A stretch of DNA of 64,000 bases from NCBI GenBank assembly GCA_977006965.1, contig OZ345384.1, positions 310,001 to 374,000 on the forward strand, read 5' to 3'. This document shows positions 22,738 to 33,942 of this stretch, in pieces. The notes below the pieces were generated by a model, which was not told where the DNA came from, did not search any database, and worked only from the letters and a program-made list of their open reading frames with translations. Numbering within the stretch: the stretch's first letter is position 1; the number at the start of each line of letters is the position of its first letter. Origin of the DNA: Phymatolithon calcareum. Its lineage: Eukaryota > Rhodophyta > Florideophyceae > Hapalidiales. A program made the position numbers and the translations under genes.

Positions 22738-23073
22738 TGTGATTACGAAGCAAGAACCGTACGGTTCTTGCTTCGTAATAGTGGTCTCTGACGAAAATAT
22801 CTTTAGTGTGCCAATAGTATAGTAGTAAAACAATTTGGTTGGCGCATATCACGTGGTTTGATATATCACGGGTGGCGCATCGGGGGATGTGCCACAACTA
22901 GTTCGGCGGGAAATTCAGTATATGTACGGTGCACAGCACCAGAGGGAACAGTGATAGACACACATATCGTAAACGAAATTTGTTATCAAGGACGCTTAAT
23001 CGCTTTGGCGTGCATCCTATCAAGCGCCGTTATCGCCACGGTGGGGCGCCATCGAGTATTTGCCAAACCCACA
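22738..23073 (+). repeat. Left LTR (336 bp)
   Basis: It starts TGTGATTACGAAGC and ends CCAAACCCACA. It matches the right LTR at roughly 96% by eye. It carries about 22 extra bases at 22761-22784 that turn the 20 bases before them into a perfect palindrome (about 38 bases, GATTACGAAGC...GCTTCGTAAT). Confidence 0.93.
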
Positions 23074-23453
23074 TTGATCAACTCGGGAAAGGTAAAATTA
23101 CATTGCCATAAGCCTCCGGTCTGAGCTGGAAAAGGCGGAGATACACTATTGCTGATTCCACAGTCCCTCAGTAACCAGACTGGATAGTATTTCTGGGCCT
23201 TACGAAGGTTTTGCGTCTGAAGGCGTACAGTTTCTAAAGCAGAATGCGGTCTATATCCTGATTCCCTCGATATTTTCGGACTACCAGCACGCCCTGTCTT
23301 TGACCGCTCTCTTGACTGGGAGTGGGCTTCTTGTCAGGTACGGAAGATAGATTTTTGATTCTTCTTGCTTAGATTACTAAAAACTTCCGCACCACTCCTA
23401 GTGAGGACTACGGTGAACGACAGTCATATCCGAGGTGCTGCACCAGGGTCAGC

Positions 23454-24836
23454 ATGAAAGTTTCCTCAGAGCAGCGTGCAATGGCTAACGAAGAGCTTTC
23501 AAAACAATTTAGCAGTGACGAAGTGAAAAATCTCCGCGGACAGGACCTGTGCAATTTCTTCACAGAAAACTGCAACAAACACGACTTGCAGATGTGCTCT
23601 ACGTCTGCACGAGCACGAGTACGCGACTACCTCCACAACCACGATGTGGCTGTGGGAAAGGGGTCTTGCCAAGCTATTGTTGATTGCTTGCTCAATGTTT
23701 TTCCGCCGCCAACGGCCACCACAGCAGCGAGACTGAGAATCCAGGCCGGTACATCCGGTACCGCCGATCCTCGCACCCAGAGTGACACTTGGGTGTCCCC
23801 GCCGAACAATTCGAAGTCGTACGCAGTCCGAGACATCGTGAGAACCCACCGCCTTAGTGTAGAACAATATGCTGGACCACATGAGCCTCCTTTACTTGGT
23901 ACCGTCCGAGAGGCCTTTTTCGTTGATTGTGACGCTTTGAATGTGCCTGAGAATTCCCGCCTCAACGTTATGTACCGATTCCTCCGCGGAGTCACTTTGA
24001 AACAGTTTCGTCGCACAATTTTGCCTGTCGCTTCTTCCGCGACCGCTGCATATGTCATGCTTGCACAACACTACAAAACACATGCACATCAAAGAAATAA
24101 CAAGGATGAATGTAACTCCCTCTCGTTTCAATTTCTTTGACTGCACAATCGTGATAAGTCCGATACTGAAGTCCTCCAGATACTCTACAATAGAGCACAG
24201 GACCTTCAGACTTTGCGTGGACCCCAGTACACATCAGACCGACTACTTTGCGACTTTCTCATTCGTGCTACTGCAAATACACCATTTTCCCTTCGTTTTA
24301 AAAACGAAGACGCTGAGACTGAGCCACGCGCTTTGTATACTCAGATTCTCCACGCCATGAACCGCGAGAGACGTGAGTCTTTCAGACCACAAGCCGGCAG
24401 TACTTCAAATATTGCTCCATCGGGAGCAATTTCAATCTCCCTGCCCAATCCTCCGATCCACTTCTTTGTCGACGAACCCGGTGAGTACGAGATACTTTAC
24501 ACGCACTCCGGTGTTCCCAGTATCCGCCGACGTTCTATGAGAAACCCTCTCGGCGACGTTCGAAATCGAGGTCGAGCTCGAGGGAGAGGAGCGTTCACAA
24601 GAACACGAAATAATGGATCATATGGTCCTTCAGTCACTCAGTTCAACAAAAAAGTCCACACAGGAAACTATATGCTCTGCAACTTATGCAACAGCTGGTT
24701 CCACCTCATTTCTGATTGCACATACCGTACCAAAGCAACATCAATAATGTTCGAAGAGAAGCATGTCCACATTCCAGTTGACCCGGCCGAGCCAACTGAT
24801 GACCCACACGAAAATGTTCAGAATGATATTGTCTAG
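23454..24836 (+). pseudogene. Copia gag polyprotein with zinc knuckle, one internal stop
   Basis: A single frame runs from ATG 23454 to TAG 24834, interrupted once by TGA at 24138. The C-terminal part contains an Arg/Gly-rich stretch (NRGRARGRGAF) and a canonical CX2CX4HX4C zinc knuckle (CNLCNSWFHLISDC), which would bind the element RNA in the particle. The TAG at 24834 is in the same frame as the following protease part, so either gag and pol were one frame originally or they are separated by a single stop codon. Confidence 0.88.
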
Positions 24837-27800
24837 CCCATCGATGACCATGCAACTGCTTTCTTTGCACAGGTAGACGAGCAAAAGAGCAACCACGCAT
24901 TTACAGGTGAAATTCCCATCTTTCACCCTCCTGCTTCGGTCGATATTCACTATGCTGCATATCAAGAAAGAGCTAATTCGTCCACGCCATTTGACGGTAT
25001 CTGCATGAATGAATGGGCGACTGCATCTATATGTGCTAAGCCGCAGTATGAAGCCTATCTGCACACAGTACACATCCCATCGAACCTACGAGCTGTACAG
25101 CCCTCCGGAATGAAACTCCGTTTTGGTGGAAAGGGTGAAAATCCACTTGTACTTCCATCGCCTCGTATCGTTCCGATCCGGTTCCCAGTTGAAGGATATG
25201 GGTACTTCGATTATATGTCCCATATCGTGAAGAACGATGTCCCTATGCTTCTCGGCCTAGACTTACAGAGCGGACTCAAGGCAAGGACTGTTAAAAACGA
25301 TGAAGGACCAGAATATATTGAGTTTCCGAACCTATTTCGCCTCCCGCTCACCTTCAAGAAGGGTCACCTATTCTACGAGTTTCCGGTCAACGAGGTTCTC
25401 TTTTCTGATGCTGAACTGTATAAACTTCACAGGAACCTGGGACATCCCACAGCCGAGAACATTTTCCGTGCATTAGAGAGGGCATACCCTCTCGAAACTA
25501 AAGCAGAATACAAAGAAGCTTGAGCATTTGGTCAATAACTGCTTCGCATGTGAAAAATATAAACGCATGTCTCAACGTTACCGAGCTACTACACCTGATG
25601 ACGTGATTATCAATCACGATGTTGCAATCGACATCATGCTCATTGATGGGACAGCTATTCTGCACGCTGTCTGCAAGCGCACACACTTATCTCAGGCTGC
25701 CGTCCTTCTAGCACAAGACGGAAGCACGATATGGGAAACGTTCATGAGGATTTGAGTCTGCCCATACCTTGGAGCACCCTTCAACATCTGGGTTAATCAG
25801 GCTAAACAGTTCATTAACGGTATCTTCGTGGTTTTGTCTAACGCCCTGGGCAGGAATATTGTTCCAGTTGCATTCGAAGCACACTGGTCACTCGTGGTCG
25901 AGTGATACCATGAACCACTTCGCCGCGTCGTACGGAAATTGCGCGTGGGTTGTCCGGATATTCCCCTTGACATTCTAGTTGATTATGCCAATCCGGCCAT
26001 GTCGCATACAATGCATTCTGAAGGATTCACCCCTGCAATGCTGGCGTTCGGGGTAGAGCCTAGACTTCCGATTGCTGATGTCGCACAAGTTCCGGTCTCT
26101 GTAGCACAACGCATGGAAGTAGATGCTATTGCTCGCTGCGAATACAAAAGTGTTGTTGCCAAAATGCGCGTTCAGAAGGCCATGTCTACTCCTGCTCCGA
26201 GCGAGCGCTTCCTCGCTGTGAATCCTGGAGACAGAGTGCTAGCTTTTCGTGAAAATAAGGGATGGACAGGACCATACAAACTGTTATCTAACGCCGGGAA
26301 GCTAGCCCTAGTCGTCTACCCCTCAAACAAACAACACAGTTTCCATGTCACACAGCTCAAGCCATACACATCTCTCCCGCTTCTAACAAAGGAAGTTCAG
26401 TCTCTGATTGTCAAAGTGTGCAAGAAAAGGACAACCCTCGGTTTGCGGATCCGCAACAAAAAGAATATGACGGTATACTTTCAAAAGGTGGTGTGAAGCC
26501 TGTGCTGCGCTCCAGCAATCTACCGGGAGCGAACTTTGTCGGAAACCGTTTTCTCAATGTCATCAAGGATTTTGGCTCAGAATTCGAAAAAGAAAAATCG
26601 CGGTAGATCCTTCTCGGATACAGTGACAGAGAAAAAGACTTTATTGTGAATGAAGCTCCAGTTCTCATGAGTTTCAGCCTCCGTATTCTGTTCTTCTTGT
26701 CTATCTCCTATTTCAATAACGTTCTCTGGACTCGCGACACCGAACAAGCGTACTTTCAGTCCAAGCCACTTCATCGATAAGTATGCACTAATCCGCCGAA
26801 AGAATCCAAGCTCGACCCTACAGAGTACGCACTTCAAATTATACTACCGCAGTACGGTCTTCCAGAGTCCAGTACATGTTGGCGACACCAGTATGAGCCG
26901 GTCTACACCAAGGATCTGCAGATGAGCTCTGCACATATCGATTCGTGCCTCTACTGCAAAAAGGAGAACACAAAACTCGTTGGGATCACTGGCCTTGTCA
27001 CTGACGATACTGCTAATACCGGCGCAAACGTATTAGCAGAAGAAGAAGCCAAAGCCACCTCGCGATTCATCACGAAAAGGCACGTCATTGTTAAAGGAAA
27101 GGAGTTCCGATTATTTGGACAACAAGCCACTATGACAAACGAACGCCTCATTCCCGGCAGCACGCTCACATCAAAGAGCTGTCCGTAATCGATACGAGTA
27201 TCTTTCCTATACCGCAGAAGGAATTCGTCACTCAACGAGGGAAGCTTCTCTACATATCACAGACATCACAACCACAATCTTCATACGCTTCTGCCCGTCT
27301 GTCGCAAACGAAGCCCGATCAAGCTCCGAAAGACGATGTAATTTCCGTTAACAAAGTAATTCGTCTTCTTCAGCTCAATCCTGAGCAAGGCCTACCTTTT
27401 CCAAAGCTGGCTAGGAACTCAATATGTCTTCGAGTATACACCGATGCAGGTCACAACACAAACGCCGATCTGACTTCACAACTTTACGTGGTCGTACTAA
27501 TTGTCGACAAGAACCTACAATGTAATATCTTACACCGGTCGTTCAACAAATGCGAACGTCACACGAAGTCGATGATTTCTGGAGAAACATACACCTTTGC
27601 TGACGGTTACGATATTATTGTGTCGTTCAAAATATTTCTGGAAGACATGCCGTTGATGGAGTTGAAACTATTCATGTTCACAGACAGCAAGTCTCTGTTT
27701 GATATGATTACGAAGTATCGGAGGAAAAAAGAACTACAGCTTATATACGAAATTGCCGACATCCGTCGCGCCTATCAGGCAACAGAAATCGCCAACGTCG

Positions 27801-27928
27801 CCTGGATACGCACAGATTTCAACATTGCCGACAGTCTGACTCGCTATGCAAAGAACCAGATTCTTCGGAAAGTCTTAGCAACTGGATATATCCAAAACCC
27901 GATCGAAGAATGGAACTCAAAGTCCTAA
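24837..27928 (+). pseudogene. Copia pol: protease, integrase, RT, RNase H, broken
   Basis: The order of parts is: protease-like region (VPMLLGLDLQSGL), GAG-pre-integrase segment (LYKLHRNLGHPTAENIF) and zinc Cys pair (NNCFACEKYK) reached by a one-base frameshift near 25520; integrase core with its third-site Glu kept (VVE, then TGA at 25903) but the expected second Asp read as Asn (WVNQAKQF, codon at 25795); and a C-terminal GWTGPYKLL module. The RT (26418-27190) has NRFLNVIKDFG, RDTEQAYFQS (motif A) and LVTDDTANTG (DD motif), with stops at 26605 and 26777. RNase H (about 27200-27926, shifted frame) has RVYTDAG, FTDSKSLFDMI and the terminal NIADSLTRY. Confidence 0.9.
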
Positions 27929-28035
27929 CCATCGCCTTCACCTTTTTGCATACCCGTCTTGCTAACAGGCTATCTTTTCCAGCACTATTCGCCTACTGTG
28001 CGTCATCGCCGAAAAAAAAGAGAAATTGGATTGAA

Positions 28036-28349
28036 TGTGATTACGAAGCAAGAACCGTTGTCTCTGACGAAAATATCTTTAGTGTGCCAATTGTATAGTA
28101 GTAAGGCAAATTGGTTGGCGCATATCACGTGGTTTGATGTATCACGGGTGGCGCATCCGGGAATATGCCACAACTAGTTCTGCGGGAAATTCAGTATATG
28201 TACGGTGCACAGCACCAGGGGGAACAGAGATAGACACACATATCGTAAACGAAATTTGTTATCAAGGACGCTTAATCGCTTTGGCGTGCATCCTATCAAG
28301 CGCCGTTACCGCCACGGTGGGGCGCCATCGAGTATTTGCCAAACCCACA
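28036..28349 (+). repeat. Right LTR (314 bp)
   Basis: It starts TGTGATTACGAAGC and ends CCAAACCCACA, followed by the duplication GTAAT. It lacks the palindromic insert of the left LTR. About a dozen substitutions separate the two. Confidence 0.93.
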
Positions 28350-28354
28350 GTAAT

Positions 28355-29255
28355 GTAGCGTGCGCTCTCCTTGCAGTATTCGATTTTGTGGTGAAAAACA
28401 ATAAAACTATTCTGCAAAGAAGAGTTATTATTGATACAGCCCGAACTCATAATTAGGCCGGCACATCAATGTCATGCTTTTTCAGACAAGTTTTGAAACA
28501 AAATAGTACTCATACTCCCCCCCGCCCCATAAGATTCCCCTGATATTAACATGTTCATGATAATGAGCGGGATGGTAAAATAATCTCGATTTCTACTGAT
28601 TCTTATTTCATCCAATTATATGTGTATGTAAAACACATATAGTAAATGTGGCGCAATGGGACAATTTCGCAAAAAGAATCATCATCTGGCATTTAGGACC
28701 AGGAAAATAACTTGACCTTCACGCTCTAGGCGGTCGCTTCCAACAGCACGCGTTTTTAAAGTGACCTAGTATGATAGAAGGCTCGTTGTAGAGCTATAGC
28801 AGGGTTGCAAGTAGCGGCTCGGTGCTATCAGGCAGGGATACCAAAATGACTACTTGCACTGACTTTGTCGACTGGTCCGATCGAAAGCGTCTGGTGCAGT
28901 ATCAATAGTTGTCAGTGGGTTTCAGGACCTTACTAAAGTTGGAGAGAAGATATTGTAATTCTCGCCCTTCGTCGACTCTTTGAAAAGACGAGGGCTAACC
29001 GCTCTTCAATCAGAATTAAATCGAAGCTTATAGCGAACATCGTACAAGATACAGCGCTCGAGGACGAGGTATTTAAGATCCAACGTGGAAAGAGAAGCGA
29101 TTTATCAGCAGACGAGAGGGAAGCGGTCAAGAGTCTGAAGAAACCGGTACGCTCATCGCCCGTTTCGAAAACTTTTCGTTCCACCTTGAGCATGGCGGAA
29201 AATTTATGATACCAGTGCCGACTACATTGACTACTCCTTCATTATCGGGTCGGTA
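28355..29255. other. Mostly unassigned; one open frame without ATG
   Basis: A plus-strand open frame from about 28937 to 29209 (about 90 codons, reading LRRLFEKTRANRSS and later LSADEREAVKSLKKP) looks protein-like, basic and helical, but has no start codon and no recognised family. A C-run (28517-28525) and an ATGTGTATGTAAAACACATAT palindrome-like string lie upstream. Confidence 0.3.
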
Positions 29256-30330
29256 GCGGAAGTGGAACGACTACGCAGCATATGTCACTACGTGTTGACC
29301 TCGCATCGGAGGAAAATGAGATTAACGAGCGCTTTTGAGACGTGCCTTTCCACCTTCGTCGGGGGCCGCAAAATGCCAAGCTCATCTAGTAGTGCTTCTA
29401 GCTTAACCCTCGCACATCTCAGCTTCTCAAGCTCTCAACGGTACCTGGACGATTCGGGGCGACGAGGAAGTCGTCAATATAGGCTAGCACGCGGTACCCC
29501 AGATCGTTTCTCAGGTGCTGCACCATTGGAGCCATCGTACGGGTGAACCACAGCGCAGATCGTCCCACCCAAATGAAAGGGCCACACTCCGATAGTATAG
29601 ACCTCGGTACCGAAACATCAACATGTCGCGCATAGCCGGAGCGTACCGCACGTGTCGGTACCCGCTCTTTGCATCGAAACTCAGCATAAGTCAAGCGCAA
29701 ACCTGGGGAGTGTCTCCATCCTCACGCTTCCCTTGGGCCAATGCTTGCTCACCTTGTGCAAGTACACTACCATCCTGGTCTTCTGGATCGGTTCACGCTT
29801 TTCTTGCCAGACTACGAAGGCACAGGACACGATTTACCGTTTCTCCACAGCATTCAGTGTTACTTGCTCAGAGACCTCGTCGTACACTCCGTTAGCACAC
29901 CCTTCCTCAAGATCCTTTTTCGCAAATTCGATGTCGTCCGCAGTTTGAGGGAGTTCGGGCAGTGTTTCACCCTTCACAAATGGTACTGTCGGCGATTCAT
30001 AAATCCCAAACTTCAATTGCCTCCTCAAGTAAGCGCTGGCCCCAATTCTTTCCCAAGCATCGCATTTCTACTGGGGCCCGCGCCAGATCGGTCTTCCGCT
30101 CATTGTGATGGCCCTGTGCCCGCCGCACGGTTCATCGCGTTTGTTGCGGTCAGGTTCGCAATGGTCTTCATCAATTGCGTCTCTCGCGCCAGTCCAATCT
30201 GGCGTGTCTTGCTATCTAGCGCGTCGCTCACTGGAAGATACGTGTCCTCCTCATACATTTCCTGGTTAAGTCGGGCGCCGACCCGGTCCTTCACCGAGTT
30301 CCTGTAGAACTCTTGACGGACAGCGAGCAC
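29256..30330 (-). mobile_element. DIRS-like (tyrosine-recombinase retroelement type) RT remnant
   Basis: Read on the minus strand, with several frame changes, the order is a helical N-terminal piece (30330-30100), then DDIEFAKKDLEEG, CAFVVWQEKREP and KTRMVVYLHKVSKHWPKGS, then FDAKSGYRHVRYAP, LSFGW, FTRTMAPMVQHLR, and the catalytic RVLAYIDDFLV (about 29440-29480), then ALLDELGILRPPTKVE. Palm motifs of this style, with SGYRH and a YIDD box preceded by a long HLR helix, are those of DIRS-type elements. I find no tyrosine recombinase or RNase H in the window, so it is a fragment. Confidence 0.72.
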
Positions 30331-31157
30331 TCGCAGGCCGTACTCCCCAAGGATCTCACGCCTGCAGAATTATCTGCCGCGGCGTTGCTTCATCTCCTGA
30401 TGCCTCGGAGGTTTCGGTAACCATCATGGAGAAGCACGTCTTCCGTAGGCCTAGCCAGTATCCGCAAGCGTTGAAATAATTCATTTCGTACTTGAATATC
30501 GGCTGCATTGATGGTTGCGCGGCCTCCAGACGTAAGCGCGGCTCCCACTGCTCATGCGTGAAAACCCCGCCTTACAACACGTTCGCGTCGCTCCGTGGTG
30601 CGCAATACGGCATCCTCGACATACCTATGCACTGGGCGGCGTCGTGCTTTCCAGCGACCTCACCGTGCAACTCCAATATATCCTTTCCGACGCCCGCTTT
30701 TTCTGGCGCCGTACCTTTCTTGATCTTCTTACCCGCCTCGAGCCAACTCTTGGCTTGGGCGCCTGCTAAACGCCATTGGTCCATCTCGCAGGGGGCTCCT
30801 TCGCACTGCCTGGTCTTGCCCTCTTGACCGCGTAGAAAACCGCCTTTCACCAGGAGTACCGGGAACTCTCTTCGTAAGAAGAGAGAGGCTTGGCCAAGGT
30901 CGTCGTCGCGTTCTCTCGGAGCTTTCTTAAACGGCGGGGCGGAGGTGCAGCTGTCCGTTCACTCTCTGTTCCTCGAGCTCGGCGCCACTGTCGGCGGGGG
31001 CATTACTCCGACTTACTCGGGTGAGCGTACGCAGAACTCGCCGCCGTTCTTACACCGCGACTGTTTACACCGCTATGTGGTCAGTTTCAGTTTTCACATA
31101 TGAAAATCAACCTCTTCATTACACGCAAAAATGTATCATATATGCATGTTTCTAATA
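30331..31157. other. No gene recognised; possible upstream part of the DIRS-like element
   Basis: GC-richer sequence with overlapping frames on both strands (for example minus 30850-30572, Gly/Lys-rich). It might be the gag portion of the neighbouring element, but no motif confirms it. Confidence 0.3.
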
Positions 31158-31976
31158 GGGGGTTAGGGCTGGACCATTTTTTACGAATGGATTCACGATT
31201 AAATTTTTCCTTATTATTGGCATTAAGATGAATGTGCAAATCACTGATCGTAGGTGGCGAAAAAAGGCGCTGTGTGAGGGGCTGAAGGGGCGTTCCAACT
31301 GTGATCGACGTTCCAATGCTGTAAGAAGCAAGGAGAAGGACCGCCAACTAAGGACCGCCAGCAGCTGCGGAACGGGCCGTAGATATGCCTGCCCGAGTGC
31401 TTGAGAAATTACTTCAGGCCCCGAGCAGTTTGGAGTTGCTTTAAGTTTGAAGTACGAACTACCTAGGCGAAGCGGTTACTTTAGGCGGTATAGCGCGTCG
31501 CAGTGCAGGCGCATAGCATGTGCTGGTCAGGACTGTTCCGGATGCATCTCCGGAGCTGCCGATCGAAGCGCGGAGTGCCGTGCAGCGGCAAACATGCGCA
31601 CGGCGTATCTTGGCAGCTGCGGGAACAAAGCTGTTATTTGAGGTGTAGCGCGTCACACGTGAAGTCGCACGGCTTGCTTTTCTCAGAGCTACGGTAGGTG
31701 CATTTCCGGTTCTGTGGATCCCAGCTCGGCGGGTACGCGAAATGCGAATTCATTTCCACGTGTCAAACTTGTACGAGGACCTCTATCACGGGCGGAGCTG
31801 CCCCACCGGTCTACCTAGAGCTGTAATGATTCTAACTCCTCCTGATTGGCCAGTTCGGCGTTTACGATTGGAATTCCAACACTTACTTTCGCCATTCTGC
31901 TCATAAAAATTAATGTCAATAAAAATGAAAATTTTTATCGTTTATTGGGCCATAAGAATCGACCCAGCCCTTATCG
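31158..31976. mobile_element. 0.82-kb non-autonomous TIR element, copy 2
   Basis: Same termini (TTAGGGCTGGACCATTTTTT at the left, GACCCAGCCCTTATCG at the right) and the same interior as 1245-2073, with scattered substitutions and small indels. No target duplication is clear here. Its right end lies only about 60 bases before the ATG of the kinase-like gene, so it forms part of that gene's upstream region. Confidence 0.75.
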
Positions 31977-32038
31977 TCCCCTAGATAACGCATGTATCAT
32001 GACGCAGCCGATGCCTTTCGTTGTTGAAGTCGTTCCCG

Positions 32039-33805
32039 ATGTCTTTTAGCACCGAAAGACAAAAATGCGCCCCGTCCACTCGCTTACCGACTGTGGAAGA
32101 AACGGTGCGCTTGCAGCAGCGGCGCGCAAACGTGGCTGACGCAAAATATGGAGACTCGAATCTGGTTTGCCCTTATCTTGTGGGCCGCCTGGCTATTGAA
32201 CCTTGGATTGACTTTGACGACCGAGTGCAGCAAGCCACTAGCATCGTGAAAGAAATGCTCGTCAAAGACGATTCGGCACTCCACAGCGTACGATGCGCGC
32301 TAGGGCGTGCCTGGACCGCGGTTGATCGCGATTCTCTTGCCAGTTCCTATGATGTGGCGCGCCTGTTCCCAGCTGTGTTTGACGTGTTGCGCTCCATGTT
32401 GCAGATCGTGGATAAAAAGTTGCCGTCGCTTTCTTGTGCCGAGCGCGTACTATTACCGCCCCATGGGGTGCGCAAGCCACAGGCGTTGCCTGCAATGAAC
32501 TGCGTGATGATCGACGCGAAGGACTGGAATGCACGCACTCCGTGTTTGTGTGTATCAAGCGCCTGGCCCACTATCTGCTTGTATAGCGGCAAAAAGAATA
32601 TTGGGCCATTGCTGCCTCGTTGCGCACAGGCGGTAAGCGAACGCTGGAATTCAGTTTTGGCTGACGCGGCTGACCCCGCGGATTTGAGTAAATCTCAGCA
32701 TCAACTGTGGATAATTCAAGCGGTGACGGAGGCATTGTACTCGCACAGTGGATGCGCTGTGCTGTGGAACTACCGCAGCATGGTATCTCTGCGTGTTGTG
32801 GGTTTTTCCACTGGGACAGACGGGACTCCCGACAAGGTTCGGGTTGAAGTGTCGAGCATGTACACCGACGGACAGGTTGAAAATGCAATGTTTGGTCTGA
32901 TATCTACTCTGCAAGTCGCCCTGAATTCAGCATTAAGCGCCGCTAAGAGCGAGAGTTTGCAGTTGTATCGTGAGATTCTGGGCAAATCGACGCATTGTTT
33001 GGTGTGGACGGACAAGTCTCTTTTTTCAACAGGACCCTTGAAGTGGCTCTCCAATTCATTGAATGTAGAGGTTGACCCCGATGAGAGAGCTGAAGAGTAT
33101 TGTTGGATATCAAGCAGGGCCGCTGCCCTCTTCGCAAGTGAGTGTGGTGAGCATGTAGACAGTGCTTCGCTCGCAGTCAAGTTTTTTGACCACGTCCTGA
33201 GTAAGTACTCGCGCGTGATGTATGCAGGTAATGACAGTTCTGTGCTGTTGCTTGGGTCTGTTGGACATGTGCCTTTTATCACAAAGTATGCAAACATCAA
33301 CATGACCGATGGGTCCGACATGTTGTGGACTGAAGCTGATATTTATAACCTGATGCGGAAAAACCATATGGAGCTTCTTGGAAGCTGTGTACCGGACGTT
33401 TTGGCGATACGCACACAGCCGCGCTGTGATCCTGTAATTGTGATTGAGTTTGTCGGACAATCTGTGACGCGGGATGGGGACGGAAGGGTGATGGTTGGAG
33501 GGGCTCCCGTTAGTCAGCTAGACTGGATGCAAATTCTCTCTGCCGCGAACCGAGGATTGGACTCCCTTGCGAGCGCTGGACTGTCGCAAGGTGACGAGAC
33601 TATCGCAAATATTCGAGCTGAGCGAGTGATGAAGGATGCACCATGTGAACATGGCAGCGAGAGAAGAACTGAAGAAGCCTGGCGAGCATGGTGGATTGAT
33701 TTTGGTCTTGCGAAAAAGCGAAATAGCAGTCGAAAGGTCAAAGATAAATGGTATGAAGTTGACGCGTCTATTAGCCGCGAAAGCACATATTTTGATGACC
33801 TTTAG
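32039..33805 (+). CDS. Atypical protein kinase-like protein, 588 residues
   Basis: A single uninterrupted frame starts at ATG 32039. The C-terminal third reads as a degenerate kinase. LLLGSVGHVPFITKYANI is a strand-loop-strand with a candidate ATP-binding Lys (about residue 415). TEADIYNLM gives the helix-C Glu (about 432). VIVIEFVG is the hinge. LSQGDETIANI is a catalytic-loop equivalent, with Asp about 519 followed by Asn. WWIDFGLAKK is the DFG motif (about 554). The His of HRD is absent (Ser-Gln instead). The style resembles fungal FunK1 and other effector-like eukaryotic kinases. The first 380 residues are helical and unrecognised; they hold no signal peptide or membrane segment. There are no introns, stops or frameshifts, in contrast to its transposon surroundings, so it is probably under selection. 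Confidence 0.7.
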   Translation: MSFSTERQKCAPSTRLPTVEETVRLQQRRANVADAKYGDSNLVCPYLVGRLAIEPWIDFDDRVQQATSIVKEMLVKDDSALHSVRCALGRAWTAVDRDSLASSYDVARLFPAVFDVLRSMLQIVDKKLPSLSCAERVLLPPHGVRKPQALPAMNCVMIDAKDWNARTPCLCVSSAWPTICLYSGKKNIGPLLPRCAQAVSERWNSVLADAADPADLSKSQHQLWIIQAVTEALYSHSGCAVLWNYRSMVSLRVVGFSTGTDGTPDKVRVEVSSMYTDGQVENAMFGLISTLQVALNSALSAAKSESLQLYREILGKSTHCLVWTDKSLFSTGPLKWLSNSLNVEVDPDERAEEYCWISSRAAALFASECGEHVDSASLAVKFFDHVLSKYSRVMYAGNDSSVLLLGSVGHVPFITKYANINMTDGSDMLWTEADIYNLMRKNHMELLGSCVPDVLAIRTQPRCDPVIVIEFVGQSVTRDGDGRVMVGGAPVSQLDWMQILSAANRGLDSLASAGLSQGDETIANIRAERVMKDAPCEHGSERRTEEAWRAWWIDFGLAKKRNSSRKVKDKWYEVDASISRESTYFDDL

Positions 33806-33942
33806 TGCCACCACTACAAAGAAAGAATGAGATCAACCGTGGCCCTAGTGAGCGAAGATAAAGTTCATGCAATTTCGACAGTTAAGCACGTTAGCTGTTA
33901 GTTTCGGATAGTCGAATCGCTTCGTTTAAGGAATGAGATGAT

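Larger units (their letters stand above)
22733..28354 (+). mobile_element. Complete Copia-type LTR retrotransposon, decayed
   Basis: The unit has two LTRs bounded by TG...CA, a 5-bp target duplication GTAAT (22733-22737 and 28350-28354), gag, protease, integrase, RT and RNase H. Integrase precedes RT, which is the Copia order. Coding is interrupted by a handful of stops and frameshifts, and two integrase catalytic-region codons are changed, so it is inactive. No standard initiator-Met primer-binding site is seen right after the left LTR (it starts TTGATCAACTCGGG). A purine tract (28009-28025) lies about 10 bases ahead of the right LTR. Confidence 0.95.

Noticed and set aside
32039-33805. Restriction-endonuclease domain in the N-terminal part of the kinase-like protein
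   Set aside because: A GTPDKVRVEV segment was suggestive, but no D...E-x-K arrangement could be found.
32571-33814. Several minus-strand frames of 60-180 codons
   Set aside because: They are antisense shadows of the kinase-like gene.
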